A DNA stretch of 64,000 nt from Leucobacter weissii (GCF_017565745.1 NZ_JAGDYM010000017.1:18731-82730), one strand, 5' to 3'. Shown: positions 26,354 through 35,755, counted from the stretch's first letter. A program made the numbers and translations. Notes: generated from the letters alone by a model not told the origin.

Positions 26354-27361
26354 ATGGCGAGGCTCGTGGAGCAGGTGCCGGGTGAGCGGCAGGCGCGGAT
26401 GGTGCTGTCGATGATCGCCGAACCCGACGACCCTGTGACCGGCCGGGTGTTGAAGCAGGTCGGCGGTGTGGAGACGCTTCGGCTGATCGAAGACGATCGG
26501 GCCACGGTGCCGGGGATGAATCGTGCGGACGGGATGGCTTGGCGCGAGCGGTTGACGGCCGCGATCACGCCCGACCTTCCGGGCCGGGTGGCGCAACTCC
26601 AGGGCGGACGGATTGGCACGCTGATTCCGGCGGATGCGCACTGGCCGACGGGTCTGAACGAGCTGCGTGATCGCACCCCGTACGTGCTGTGGACTCGCGG
26701 GGCGACCTCATTTCTCAGTGGTGCCGTTGAGGATCGAGTGTCCATCGTTGGCGCGAGGGCCGCATCGCCGTACGGCACGACGGTCGCCGGGGAGTTGGCG
26801 GCGGAGCTGGCGAACCAGGAACGGGTGATCGTCGCCGGCGGCTCGTACGGGATCGAAGGCGCCGCACATCGAGCGACTCTCGCCGCAGGGGGCAGCACGG
26901 TCGCGGTGCTCGCAAGCGGGGTGGATCGCCCGTACCCGTCCGGGCACGCCGAGCTACTGGATCGTGTCGGCGATCTCGGTCTGTTGGTCAGCGAGATTCC
27001 GCCGGGGGCGGCGCCGTCGCGCCACCGGTTCGTCGCCCGCACTCGGCTGCTGGCGGCGTTGTCGGGCACGACTGTGATTCCCGAGGCGGGGAGCCGATCG
27101 ATGGCGCTGCGCGTGGCAACAGAGGCGCACCGCCTGAGTCGTCCGGTCGGTGCAGTGCCCGGGCCGATAACCAGCGCGACCAGTAACGGACCGAACGATC
27201 TCCTCAAACGAGGCATCGCTGAAGTAGTCACCAGCGCGCAGGACGTGGCCGCACTGCTCGACTTGCCGGACAACGCCCGTGGGACCTCTCGTCAGGCAGG
27301 GCTCGGCCAGCGTCGCGAACCGCCGTCGGTCCGGCCAGAACGATCAGGCCGGGACTTATAG
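26354..27361 (+). CDS. dprA: DprA-like (Rossmann/LOG-fold) DNA-processing protein
   Basis: 335 residues. The DprA core is clear: VSIVGARAASPYGTTVA, VIVAGGSYGIEGAAHRATLAAGG, TVAVLASGVDRPYPSGH, LLVSEIPPGAAPSRHRFVARTRLLAALS, VPGPITSATSNG and LLKRGIAEVV. Two changes from chromosomal DprA are the RNR motif (RTR here) and SGSL (SRSM here). The N-terminal SAM-like region is present in diverged form. It is carried on the mobile region next to an AlbA_2 gene and the relaxase gene, so it may bind single-stranded DNA during transfer or act in defence; chromosomal competence is less likely. Confidence 0.88.
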   Translation: MARLVEQVPGERQARMVLSMIAEPDDPVTGRVLKQVGGVETLRLIEDDRATVPGMNRADGMAWRERLTAAITPDLPGRVAQLQGGRIGTLIPADAHWPTGLNELRDRTPYVLWTRGATSFLSGAVEDRVSIVGARAASPYGTTVAGELAAELANQERVIVAGGSYGIEGAAHRATLAAGGSTVAVLASGVDRPYPSGHAELLDRVGDLGLLVSEIPPGAAPSRHRFVARTRLLAALSGTTVIPEAGSRSMALRVATEAHRLSRPVGAVPGPITSATSNGPNDLLKRGIAEVVTSAQDVAALLDLPDNARGTSRQAGLGQRREPPSVRPERSGRDL

Positions 27362-27454
27362 GCCTGACCATCTCGTCGGTCGCCCCGCTTCGTCGAGCCG
27401 GAGCCGTGGCCGACGCTCAGATGTCGTGTCAGCGGCGCTGTCTACGCTTGAGCC

Positions 27455-28699
27455 ATGAGTTTCACACCGCTGCACCGAGCACTCGGCTTGCCTCCCAGTC
27501 CGTTGACCGACGACGTTCTCAACTCTGCGGTGGAGGCGGGCGTGGTGGAGACCGACGACCTGGACTGGAAGTCGGAGCTCCCTCCTGCCAAGAGCCTCTC
27601 TCAAACTGACGTGCCCAAAGACATCGCGGCGATGGCGAACAGTGGCGGCGGGATGATTGTCTATGGCGTCGAGGAGAAGGGGAAGGCTGCGACAGGTCGG
27701 AGTGACACCGGGGAGTTCTCCGAGGGTCATGAGCGCGCCTATCGCAGCGTCGCGGTCACTGCGATCTCTCCGCCGGTATTCGGGCTGGAGGTTTATCGGC
27801 TCGGTGTGGAGTGCCAGGCCGTCGCCGTGATCATCCCGGCGAGCGTAGATGGGCCGCACCTGATCTACAAGAACGATTTCTTCGGCGCCCCCGTCCGCAA
27901 CGATGCCGATACAGCCTGGATGAAGGAGCGCCAGATCGAGGCCATGTATCGGGCGCGGTTCGATGAGCGGCGTCGAGCAACGGAGGCCGTGGATTCGCTG
28001 TATGTCGAAGCGGCCGAGGGCTGCGATGCGGCAGACCGTGCATGGCTGGTCGCGGTGGCGCATCCACGTATCCCAGGAGCCTTGACCCGTCTGACCCGTG
28101 ACGAGGCGCGCGCAGTGTTCGATGACGCTCGGGCGATCACTCTCTCGTTCTCGAAGAACGTCGGCGTGCATCCATTGGAGAACGTTGAGCATCTCAACCC
28201 ACGGCCGGGATTGCGCCGCTGGGTAGCACCCAACACCGCGACCGGTGATCGATCAGTCTGGAAGTCGGCGTGGGCCAGCGTCCATCACGACGGGTCCGTC
28301 TCCTTGACAGCAGCCGTCGGCGGCCACCGCAAGAGTGCCGACGGGTACTTCGAGGGCTGGGAGATCGAAGGGCGCGGCATCGAATGCGCCGTCGCGGATT
28401 TCATGGCTCTTATCCAAGCGACGGCCCGGGCACTGCATCACGACGAATACGATGTACGGATCGGCATCGAATGGGGCGGCGAACGCCCTCTGACCGTCCT
28501 GACCGTCGACGGCTCCGGCTACACGTATGACGGAGTCTCGACTCCGCTCAGGACGTTCACATCGGTGCGTTCGACCGTGACAGCATCGGCCACTGGCTCC
28601 GACTTCCACCGCCAGCTCCACGAGCTGGCGGAAGACTGCGTGAACCAGGGCGGCGTCACATACCTCCACGCCATCAACCCCCTACCCGCGGACGATTAG
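27455..28699 (+). CDS. Schlafen AlbA_2-domain protein
   Basis: 414 residues. The N-terminal part is an AlbA_2 (Schlafen) nucleic-acid-binding domain: DDLDWKSELPP near 30-40, VPKDIAAMANSGGGMIVYGVEEKG near 53-76, and PPVFGLEVYRL. The C-terminal 250 residues are unrecognised, with SFSKNVGVHPLENVEH, SVSLTAAVGGH and YDVRIGIEWGGERPLTVLTV. AlbA_2 proteins occur in defence and RNA-processing contexts. ATG 27455; the preceding gap from dprA is 93 nt. It converges on, and overlaps by four bases, the relaxase gene. Confidence 0.8.
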   Translation: MSFTPLHRALGLPPSPLTDDVLNSAVEAGVVETDDLDWKSELPPAKSLSQTDVPKDIAAMANSGGGMIVYGVEEKGKAATGRSDTGEFSEGHERAYRSVAVTAISPPVFGLEVYRLGVECQAVAVIIPASVDGPHLIYKNDFFGAPVRNDADTAWMKERQIEAMYRARFDERRRATEAVDSLYVEAAEGCDAADRAWLVAVAHPRIPGALTRLTRDEARAVFDDARAITLSFSKNVGVHPLENVEHLNPRPGLRRWVAPNTATGDRSVWKSAWASVHHDGSVSLTAAVGGHRKSADGYFEGWEIEGRGIECAVADFMALIQATARALHHDEYDVRIGIEWGGERPLTVLTVDGSGYTYDGVSTPLRTFTSVRSTVTASATGSDFHRQLHELAEDCVNQGGVTYLHAINPLPADD

Positions 28700-31600
28700 A
28701 GCTTGGGCCCGCGCCTATCGACACCGACCGGCGAGCGTCGCGCTTCCTCCGGCCCCGGGGTCGGCCGTGGGTTGAGGCGGTGGAGGGCGGCGGTGGCGCG
28801 GGCGTGGTCGATCTTCTGGGCCGCGGATTCCGGCACCGCACCCAGCGCCGTGTCGTCGGTGACGCTGTAGCGGTCGCGGTAGGCGGCCACGGTGCGGGCA
28901 TCGCGCCGCCACCGGGCCGCCCCACGCTGATCCACCGGCGGCGTACCGAGGTCGGTCGTCCAAGGTTCGATGTCGTGGAGGGCGGAGTCGAGGATCGCGT
29001 CGGCCCGGGCCTCGATCAGCTCCCGCCGCTCGGTGAGGGCTTGGCGCATCTCGCCGCTCATGGCCCCGGTGGCGTGCGGGATGAGCCCAACGATCAGCCG
29101 CGGGGCCTTGCGGGTACGGCCGGACCCGGCCGGCTGGGCGGTGGCGCGGGCGAGACGGTAGTGCAGGACCTTGGCGATGTCCTCGGCGTCTTCGAACCCG
29201 CGGGCAGCGGCCAGGCGAGGGAACAGGGCATCGAGGTCGTGGTGGTTGGCCTCGGCCCGCCGCAGTTCCGCCGTCAGCGCCCCAAACGCCTCCGAGGTGA
29301 GCGCGGCGTCGGCTTGGTCATCGGTGAGGCCGGATTCTCGGATGAGGGTGGCCCAGCGGTCGTGCTGGGCGGCTGCGGCGATGGTCTCGTACTCCGCGGC
29401 GAGCTGCGCGATCGACCCCCACTGCTCCTGCTCGATAGTGATGGTCTCGTGCGCGGAGACCTCGGCACCGGAGTGCTGCAACACCCCGAACAACACTGCC
29501 CGTCCGGTCGCCTCGTCGTTGTCTGAGGGGTGCGGGGCCTGGTGGGTCGGGTCGGGGCGGTCGAGGATCACGTACGCGCAGTTGGAGGTTCTGCCGCGGG
29601 TCATGCCGACGTAGAAGTTCTCCCGCGTCGTTGTCGGTTCGACCAGGACGTGGGCGGTGTCGACGGTGATGCCCTGCGCCCGGTGTGCGGTGACGGCGTA
29701 GCCGAGGTCGACGTGCTCGGCCACGTAGTCGGCCGGCAGCACGATCGCCCCGGACCGGCGCCCGGGCTTGCGGATCGTGATCGACCTGTCGTCTCGCACC
29801 TCGGTGATCTGCCAGGTGTCGCCGTTGCGCACCCAGTCCCGGCCGGTGCCGCTGCGTAGCCGGCGGTCGTTGCGGCGGGTGATGATCGTGTCCCCGACCC
29901 CGGCCCGGGTGCCCTCGGTCAACGCGACTTCCCGGTTCGGGGTGATCCGGCCTTCGAGGATCAGGTCGGCGCGGGCGCGGGCGTTGAGCGCGGTCACGTC
30001 CTCCCTTGTTTCGGCGATCAGCACCGACACCCGCCCGGCGTCCTGGTCGGCCCGCCACGCCGTGTACGCGGCGTCGATCATGTCCTCACCATCGCCGTCG
30101 GTGATGCGGTCGTGGGTGAGGTAGGTGTCGATGACGCGGGTGCGGCAGTGTCGCAGATCCAGGGAAGCGGTCTTCTCCCACTCGTGCTCGAACCGGTGCA
30201 CCAAGCTCAGCTCCGGCGCGCCGTCGTCGCGGTCGGCAACGAGCATCCCGAACGCCCCACCGGCATCGACGGACTGCAACTGGCCGTAGTCGCCGACCAG
30301 CAGCACCTTCGCCTCCGCCTGAGCGGCCAGGGCGGTGATGCGGTCCAGCGACAGGGTGCCGGCCAGGGACGCTTCATCGATGATGACCAACTGGCCGGCC
30401 TGGAACGTGGTGCCGCGGGTGAGGTGGTTCTGCCACCACTTCGCCGTGTTCTCCGTGTCGATCCCGAGATCCTCGCCGAGCACTTGGGCGGCGACGGCGG
30501 ACGGGGCCAGCCCGACCACGCTTCCGGAGCCGTGCTGCTGCTCCCACGCCCGCCGCAACGCAGACATGGCGGTGGTCTTCCCGGCACCGGCGGGGCCGAC
30601 GAGCACGTCGAGCGCCCGCCCCGAGACCGCGATCCGTGTCAGCGCGTCGGACTGGTCCGGCCCGAGCACCCGCCCGTGCCGGTCCGGCTTCGAGACGACC
30701 CGCTCGACTGTCTCGATGTCCACGACGGGGGCGGTGCGGGTGCTGGCGAGGGTGAGGAGGCGGTCTTCGGCCTCCAGCAGCATGGTCGAGGAGAACACTG
30801 TCGAATGCCGCGGACGAAACACCGATGTCCCGTCGGGACGGCGGAACGCGACCGGGCTCGATGCCAGCTCCGGCGGCGTCAACCTGAGGGAGGCTTGTTC
30901 GGCGGCATCGGCGATCATCCCGACCACAGCCTCCCGATCCGGCACGCTGGCGAATCGCCAGCCCATCGACTGCCGGGAAGCTTCGGCGTGCAGGTTCCAG
31001 GGCCGCCACGTCGACCGCTTCTCACCGACCACCGCCACCACGGTCTGCCCGAGCTCGGCGATCACCTCCAACGGCACGTCATCGGCCCGCAAGGGCCGCG
31101 CCGTCTGGGGCTGGGTGATGCGGCGAGCCCACCCGGTCGCATCCTCACCCAACACTTTGGCGGCGCGGTCGCGCCAGCCGGCGGTGAGGTTGGCCAGCGA
31201 CTGCACCTGCTTGTCCGGCCGGGTCGCCAGCGTCGCCTGAGCACGTAGCCGCACGATCGTCCGCGCCGAGGGGCGGCGGCCATGCTCGGCGACGTAGTCG
31301 GCGATGAGTCGGTCGGCTTCGGCGTCGATGTCGTGGGAGCGGGTGGAGAACTCCTCGATCAGTTCCTCGCCGACCCCGACGATCTCCCACGCCGGGTTCC
31401 GATCCCGGCCCCGCTCCCGTGCCTCCCACCCGAGGCCGAGCATCCCGGTGAGCCGGTCGGCCAAGACCGCGTTGTAATGCTCCGACAGGGCGACCACCGC
31501 GGCGTGCATCGGACGACCGTCCAGCGATCGCCACTTCCCGTCCAACGCGGTCTGCACCTTGTTGCTGACGATCACGTGCGTGTGCAGTTGAGGGTCGGAG

Positions 31601-32256
31601 GAACGGGAGTCGTAGTGATCGAACGCGGTCGCGATCAAGCCGGTGACATCGACCTGGGCGACCGCGCCATCGGCGGCCGTGTACCCGGTGCGGGTCGCGG
31701 CGACCTCCCGCTCCATGAAGTCCACCACCTCGGCCACCGCCTCGCGATGGGCCTGCGCGATCAGGGACTGCGTACCCGCATCAGCGACGCCCCACAGGAC
31801 CGACACCGACTTCGGCACCGAGAACGTGTAATCGAAACCCGCGACCGCCCGCCGGTTCTCGCGCTCGGTCTCCTCGGCCTCGATCCGGGCGACTTGCTCG
31901 GCACGCTCACCCATCCCCAACCCCGGATCAAGACCCTTCACGCGCTTGCTGATGCGGTCTGTGGCCGAGACGTACCGCGGGAACGCTCGGCCCAGAGGTT
32001 CGCCCGTAATGGGGTCGCGGCCCATCCCGATCAGCAACTGCAACTGCGCCTCGGACACCTCATCCCCGGCACCGATCCGCCCGTCACCGAGGCCGGACAG
32101 GGCCGAGCCCATCCAGTTGCCCGGAGGTGTTCCCTCCTCGCTGTAGTACCTCGTCAACGGCGTCGAGAGCGACCGGTCACCGTCAGCAGCAGCGATCGTG
32201 CGCAGCAGGTACTTGTACCCATCGCCCGCGCTCATCACCCGCATCGAGACCGTCAT
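28696..32256 (-). CDS. MobF-family conjugative relaxase-helicase (TraA/TrwC-like)
   Basis: 1186 residues. The TrwC relaxase domain begins at once, with the nicking-tyrosine pair in TRYYSEEGTPPG (Y37/Y38) and the metal-binding triad around DPQLHTHVIVSN near 218-230. The second half is a RecD-like helicase: Walker A GPAGAGKTT near 552-560, LVIIDEASLAG, and AVTAHRAQGITV near 900. The C-terminal 200 residues are Ala/Arg-rich. It would nick oriT and unwind the transferred strand. Start 32256 (MTVSMR) is chosen because the relaxase fold starts there; an ATG at 32343 is also open. The oriT is probably in the gap upstream. Confidence 0.93.
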   Translation of the reverse strand: MTVSMRVMSAGDGYKYLLRTIAAADGDRSLSTPLTRYYSEEGTPPGNWMGSALSGLGDGRIGAGDEVSEAQLQLLIGMGRDPITGEPLGRAFPRYVSATDRISKRVKGLDPGLGMGERAEQVARIEAEETERENRRAVAGFDYTFSVPKSVSVLWGVADAGTQSLIAQAHREAVAEVVDFMEREVAATRTGYTAADGAVAQVDVTGLIATAFDHYDSRSSDPQLHTHVIVSNKVQTALDGKWRSLDGRPMHAAVVALSEHYNAVLADRLTGMLGLGWEARERGRDRNPAWEIVGVGEELIEEFSTRSHDIDAEADRLIADYVAEHGRRPSARTIVRLRAQATLATRPDKQVQSLANLTAGWRDRAAKVLGEDATGWARRITQPQTARPLRADDVPLEVIAELGQTVVAVVGEKRSTWRPWNLHAEASRQSMGWRFASVPDREAVVGMIADAAEQASLRLTPPELASSPVAFRRPDGTSVFRPRHSTVFSSTMLLEAEDRLLTLASTRTAPVVDIETVERVVSKPDRHGRVLGPDQSDALTRIAVSGRALDVLVGPAGAGKTTAMSALRRAWEQQHGSGSVVGLAPSAVAAQVLGEDLGIDTENTAKWWQNHLTRGTTFQAGQLVIIDEASLAGTLSLDRITALAAQAEAKVLLVGDYGQLQSVDAGGAFGMLVADRDDGAPELSLVHRFEHEWEKTASLDLRHCRTRVIDTYLTHDRITDGDGEDMIDAAYTAWRADQDAGRVSVLIAETREDVTALNARARADLILEGRITPNREVALTEGTRAGVGDTIITRRNDRRLRSGTGRDWVRNGDTWQITEVRDDRSITIRKPGRRSGAIVLPADYVAEHVDLGYAVTAHRAQGITVDTAHVLVEPTTTRENFYVGMTRGRTSNCAYVILDRPDPTHQAPHPSDNDEATGRAVLFGVLQHSGAEVSAHETITIEQEQWGSIAQLAAEYETIAAAAQHDRWATLIRESGLTDDQADAALTSEAFGALTAELRRAEANHHDLDALFPRLAAARGFEDAEDIAKVLHYRLARATAQPAGSGRTRKAPRLIVGLIPHATGAMSGEMRQALTERRELIEARADAILDSALHDIEPWTTDLGTPPVDQRGAARWRRDARTVAAYRDRYSVTDDTALGAVPESAAQKIDHARATAALHRLNPRPTPGPEEARRSPVGVDRRGPKL

Positions 32257-32498
32257 GCTGTCCAGGTGAACAATGCGGCCACGGTGCAGAGCGGTACTGA
32301 CACCAAGAGGGGGTCTATGTAGCGCCGCGAGATGCTGCGCCAACTGTTGAGCGAGCCCTCCGCTTAATCACTGTCTGCAAGGGGCGCAACCATGCCTCCT
32401 GGAAGGGGTTCTACACCAGACGCTCTGTCAAGCCATGCGGCCCGTCATGCAATCGAAATCAACGCAACGCAACCCCACACCCTACGGGCGATGAGCTA
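32257..32498. other. Gap between merR-type gene and relaxase; possible oriT
   Basis: About 240 nt without a gene. It contains three head-to-tail AACGC-like units (CAACGCAACGCAACC near 32461-32475). Relaxase origins are usually close to the mob gene, so this is the natural place for oriT, but no nic-site consensus was recognised. Confidence 0.3.
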
Positions 32499-32948
32499 TC
32501 ACCGTTTGCGGGGCTCGTCGTAAGACTTGCCAGCGCCCGCATCATCTGCTTGATCGGTCATCTGCTGGTGGCCCTTGATCGTGGCGGCCAGGGCGCGTTC
32601 GTGGTCGCGGAGCCGCTTGATCCTCTGGCGCAGAGCCTCGTGATGTTCGGTCAGCAGGTGCACCCGCGCAGGAAGCGTCGAGTCTCCTTGGGTACGGAGT
32701 GCGGCGTAGTCGCGCGTCTGGGCGATCGGCATTCCGGTTTCCCGGAGGCGCACTAAGAAACGCATCCAGTCCACGTCGCCGGGCTGGTAGCGGCGTTGGT
32801 TCCCGACGGTCCGGGTGATGGGGTGGATCAGGCCGGCGCGTTCGTAGTAGCGCAGCGTATGCGCGGTGACGCCGGTGATCTCGGCCATCTCCGCGACCGA
32901 CAGTCCATGCGGCTCCGCTCCGGGAGTCTCGGCGTTGTCGTCTACCAT
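32499..32948 (-). CDS. MerR-family transcriptional regulator
   Basis: 149 residues: HTH LSVAEMAEITGVTAHTLRYYERAGLIHP near 16-43, wing GNQRRYQPGDVDWMRFLVRLRETGMPI, then a dimerisation helix (HHEALRQRIKRLRDHERALAATI). There are no effector-site cysteines of the MerR/CueR kind; the C-terminal end is short and Asp/Lys-rich. It resembles oxidoreductase-linked MerR regulators (AdhR/NmlR-like) more than metal sensors. It sits upstream of and in line with the relaxase, with a dyad immediately before its start. Confidence 0.9.
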   Translation of the reverse strand: MVDDNAETPGAEPHGLSVAEMAEITGVTAHTLRYYERAGLIHPITRTVGNQRRYQPGDVDWMRFLVRLRETGMPIAQTRDYAALRTQGDSTLPARVHLLTEHHEALRQRIKRLRDHERALAATIKGHQQMTDQADDAGAGKSYDEPRKR

Positions 32949-32963
32949 GGTGACTACCTTAAC

Positions 32964-32979
32964 TTAGAGTTCGCTCTAA
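32964..32979. promoter_or_regulatory. MerR-type operator
   Basis: Perfect dyad TTAGAG-TTCG-CTCTAA, 15 nt upstream of the merR-type ATG, in an AT-rich patch with TTAACT on one side and TTATCT on the other. This matches the palindrome-in-spacer layout of MerR-controlled promoters and could serve a plus-strand promoter as well as autoregulation. Confidence 0.65.
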
Positions 32980-33223
32980 TTATCTACCTCGATCTGCAAG
33001 AGGTGTGATCGCTCAGAAGGTGGCGAGATTCGGGCGCGCAGATGGAAGCATTGGCGCGAGACGGTCTCGGGGCTCTGGACGACGGCGAGTCCGGCTACCA
33101 AGCGAGATTCTGTGGCTGGTGAGTTCGCTGGTCGTCGGGCCGTGCACCTGACAGGTGTTCTCCCTGGCATAGGGCTCCACTCGGGGTCTGGTGCCGGGGT
33201 TCCACCGACCTGCCGGAGCCCTC

Positions 33224-34325
33224 ATGCACGACATTGCGCTTTCCTCGGTTCGCCGTCCTCGGATCGGCTCGCTGTTCTCTGGATACGGGGGTCTCGATCT
33301 CGCCGTCGAGCACGCCACCGGCGGTGAGACGATCTGGTTCTCCGAGATCAACACCCCTGTTGCTCGCGTGTTCGCCCACCACTGGCCCGATGCCCCGAAC
33401 CTCGGCGACATCTCCAACATCGACTGGACCACGGTGCCGCCGGTGGACATCCTTTGCGGCGGCTTCCCGTGCCAAGACGTTTCAACCGTAGGCAAGGGCG
33501 CTGGGCTCGCACCCGGCACCCGCTCGGGGCTCTGGTCGTACATGGCGACCGCAATCGAGGCGCTGCAACCCGAGCTCGTGCTGGTCGAGAACGTGCGCGG
33601 ACTGCTGTCCGCAACCGCAGCCCGACCCGAGACGAAAGGCCTACCCGATGACGACCGCAACCCCGACGATGCAACCCCCGACACAGCGAGCGCCGTTCGC
33701 AAGCTGGAACCCGAACCTTGGATGCTGGGAGACGACGCAACCCGACCTCTTCGGGCACTCGGAGCGGTACTGGGCGATCTGGCCGACCTCGGGCGAAATG
33801 CGCACTGGATCGGCCTACTGGCATCACTGGTCGGTGCACCGCATCACCGGTTCCGCATCTTCATTACAGCCCACCCCGAAGGCACTCTTCCGGACGCCGC
33901 TGGCGTCGGACTCCTCACGTGGCGGCGAGACGCTGGATCAGGTGAGGGCGCGCCGGGGAACGATCGCCCTGAGTCATCAGATCATCGACTTCGCTCTGCA
34001 CGGACCGGCTGGCTCGCCGGCCAGGTGGAACGAGCCGGAGACCCTGTTCGCCCTGGTCGAGGGCATCTTCATCGCTGGGGGCGATACTCCGACGCCATCG
34101 CCCGATGGGAGCACATCACCGGACGAGACGCGCCCGCCCCTGCGATTCTGAACGAAGACCGCGGGGCCGCGCCCTGCGCCGGAGTTCGTGGAATGGCTCA
34201 TGGGCTTGCCCGCTGGCTGGGTTACCGATCCCACTCACGAGCTGACAGCGAATCAACAGAACACGGCCCTCGGCAACGGTGTCCTCCCGCTCCAAGCATT
34301 CCTCGCCATGGACGCAATGCCATGA
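33224..34325 (+). pseudogene. DNA (cytosine-5) methyltransferase, frameshifted near its end
   Basis: The frame from ATG 33224 holds motif I GSLFSGYGGLDLAVE, motif IV GGFPCQDVS (catalytic Cys near residue 82), motif VI VLVENVRGLL and motif VIII GAPHHRFRIFI, and continues to ARWEHITGRDAPAPA. The conserved end FVEWLMGLPAGWVTDP and the motif X region TALGNGVLPLQAF lie in the next frame (34152-34325). Removing one G from the GGGG at 34163-34166 restores a 366-residue protein. It is either inactivated by slippage in the G run, phase-variable, or a sequence error. Like many enzymes on conjugative elements, it would protect transferred DNA from restriction. No endonuclease gene is adjacent. Confidence 0.75.
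33648..34151 (+). CDS. Overlapping frame inside the methyltransferase gene
   Basis: A 167-residue frame offset from the methyltransferase frame, beginning MTTATPTMQPP. Its sequence looks protein-like in its own right: WNPNLGCWETTQPDLFGHSE, then YWAIWPTSGEMRTGSAYW and LQPTPKALFRTPLASDSSRGG, the style of W/PTP-rich pieces seen beside actinobacterial and phage cytosine methyltransferases. It could be a true overlapping gene, part of a variable region, or an artefact of GC-rich codons. No ribosome site is clear. Confidence 0.35.
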   Translation: MTTATPTMQPPTQRAPFASWNPNLGCWETTQPDLFGHSERYWAIWPTSGEMRTGSAYWHHWSVHRITGSASSLQPTPKALFRTPLASDSSRGGETLDQVRARRGTIALSHQIIDFALHGPAGSPARWNEPETLFALVEGIFIAGGDTPTPSPDGSTSPDETRPPLRF

Positions 34326-34466
34326 CGCCGGGCAGTCACGGTGATGAGCCGTACCGTCAGAATCACGAGCTCAGTGCTCGCGCGGCCGCCATCGCATCCC
34401 TGCGGATGCTAGGCGACCGCACCACGACCTCCACCCATCGAATCGGCGCACTCGCCAGGCATGTTG

Positions 34467-35090
34467 TCAGGTCAGTTGCAGGGTGGTGATGCAGGTCGGG
34501 TCGTCACTGTTCATCGTGGAGATGTCTGCCGTTCCCGCCTGGCCGTCGTATTCCACGGTGAGGGTCGCCGTTGTGCCGCGGGGTACCCAGATGCCGATGA
34601 AGCCGTTGTCGTAGGTCTGCCGCACGTCGTCGACGAGCACGTCACCGTCTTCGCCAGTGAGGGTGACCTGAACTTCGGTGTTTGCGAGCTCACCGAGGCA
34701 GGTGGTCAGACTGTGGAAGTAGCAGTCATGGGTTTGATCTCGGTAGGGGGCGATCGAGATGTATACCTCGTCATCGGGCATCGGCAGCTGTGTTTCGCGT
34801 TCTTGGTCATCGGTGAGGACGAGCGCATCCGGCTGCACGGACGCGATCAGATCGGCGGGTCGGTCGGCGACGGGCATCGTGTCGAGCCGTTCGATGACCT
34901 GCGCGGCGTCGAGGCCGTCCAGGTCGTGTGCCGCCAGGAAGTCAGTGTCGGACGCTTGACTGCTGGTCGAGGGCGACGGGGGTTCGGTCGAGGACGTGGT
35001 GGCGCATCCAGTGAGCACGAGGGCGGCGGCAAGCGTGATGGTGGCGGCGACGATCATATTCAGTCGTCGCGGCTTGGTGGTATGGGGCAT
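34467..35090 (-). CDS. cueP: CueP-like copper-binding lipoprotein
   Basis: 207 residues with a lipoprotein signal (LVLTGC, Cys29) and GAAGGAA before the ATG. The mature domain carries CueP marks: LDGLDAAQVIERLDTMP, YISIAPYRDQTHDCYFHSLTTCLGE with the two conserved Cys and His, DNGFIGIWVPR, and SDDPTCITTLQL at the end. CueP holds periplasmic copper and passes it on; in an actinobacterium it sits on the outer face of the membrane. It is last of three minus-strand genes that appear to form a copper-responsive operon from the promoter near 36439. Confidence 0.88.
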   Translation of the reverse strand: MPHTTKPRRLNMIVAATITLAAALVLTGCATTSSTEPPSPSTSSQASDTDFLAAHDLDGLDAAQVIERLDTMPVADRPADLIASVQPDALVLTDDQERETQLPMPDDEVYISIAPYRDQTHDCYFHSLTTCLGELANTEVQVTLTGEDGDVLVDDVRQTYDNGFIGIWVPRGTTATLTVEYDGQAGTADISTMNSDDPTCITTLQLT

Positions 35091-35164
35091 GGAGTATTCC
35101 TTCGAAAGTGTTCGGCGGGGTCGGTGCCGGGCGCTCTCGCCACGGCACCGACCCTGACGGTCGA

Positions 35165-35755
35165 TCAGAGGGTGGCCAGGAGGTCTTGCATCTCCTGGAT
35201 CTCGGCGGTCTGCGCGTCGATGATGGTCTGCGCGAGCTCGACGGCATCGGGGTTGCTGCCGTCATCGACTTGCGTCTGGGCCATCTCGACCGCTCCCTCG
35301 TGATGGACGATCATCTGCTCCAGGAACAGTTGCGACGCCTCGGCTCCGTCGGCCGATTCGAGGGCGGCCAGGTCGTCCTCGGTCATCATCCCGTCGCCGT
35401 GGTCCATCCCGCCCATCTGCTGCTCCTCGGGATTGACGCCCCAGTCCCCCAGCCAGCCCTGGAGCTGTTCGATCTCGGGCCCCTGGGCAGCCTTGATCTG
35501 CTCGGCCAGCTCGACCACCTCGGGGGCGACGCCGTCCTTGGCGAGGACGATGTCGCTCATCTCGATGGCCTGCTCGTGGTGGACGATCATCATCGAGGCG
35601 AACATCACGTCCGCGTCGTTGACGTCCGCTGCCTGCTCGGACGAGCCGTGGTCCATGCCCGGCATCGAGTCATCGTCGTTCTCGGCCGAGCAGCCGGCAA
35701 AGACGAGAGCGGCGGTGAGGGCGAGTGCGGCGGTCGCCGCGGTACGAAACTTCAT
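35165..35755 (-). CDS. DUF305 lipoprotein
   Basis: 196 residues, lipobox FAGC with Cys22, GGAGA before the ATG. A short His/Met stretch (MPGMDHG) is followed by the DUF305 ferritin-like helical bundle with twice-repeated MIVHHEQAIEM / MIVHHEGAVEM motifs and a middle segment MGGMDHGDGMM. His/Met richness and the copper neighbours suggest metal binding outside the membrane. Same strand as cueP with 74 nt between. Confidence 0.85.
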   Translation of the reverse strand: MKFRTAATAALALTAALVFAGCSAENDDDSMPGMDHGSSEQAADVNDADVMFASMMIVHHEQAIEMSDIVLAKDGVAPEVVELAEQIKAAQGPEIEQLQGWLGDWGVNPEEQQMGGMDHGDGMMTEDDLAALESADGAEASQLFLEQMIVHHEGAVEMAQTQVDDGSNPDAVELAQTIIDAQTAEIQEMQDLLATL

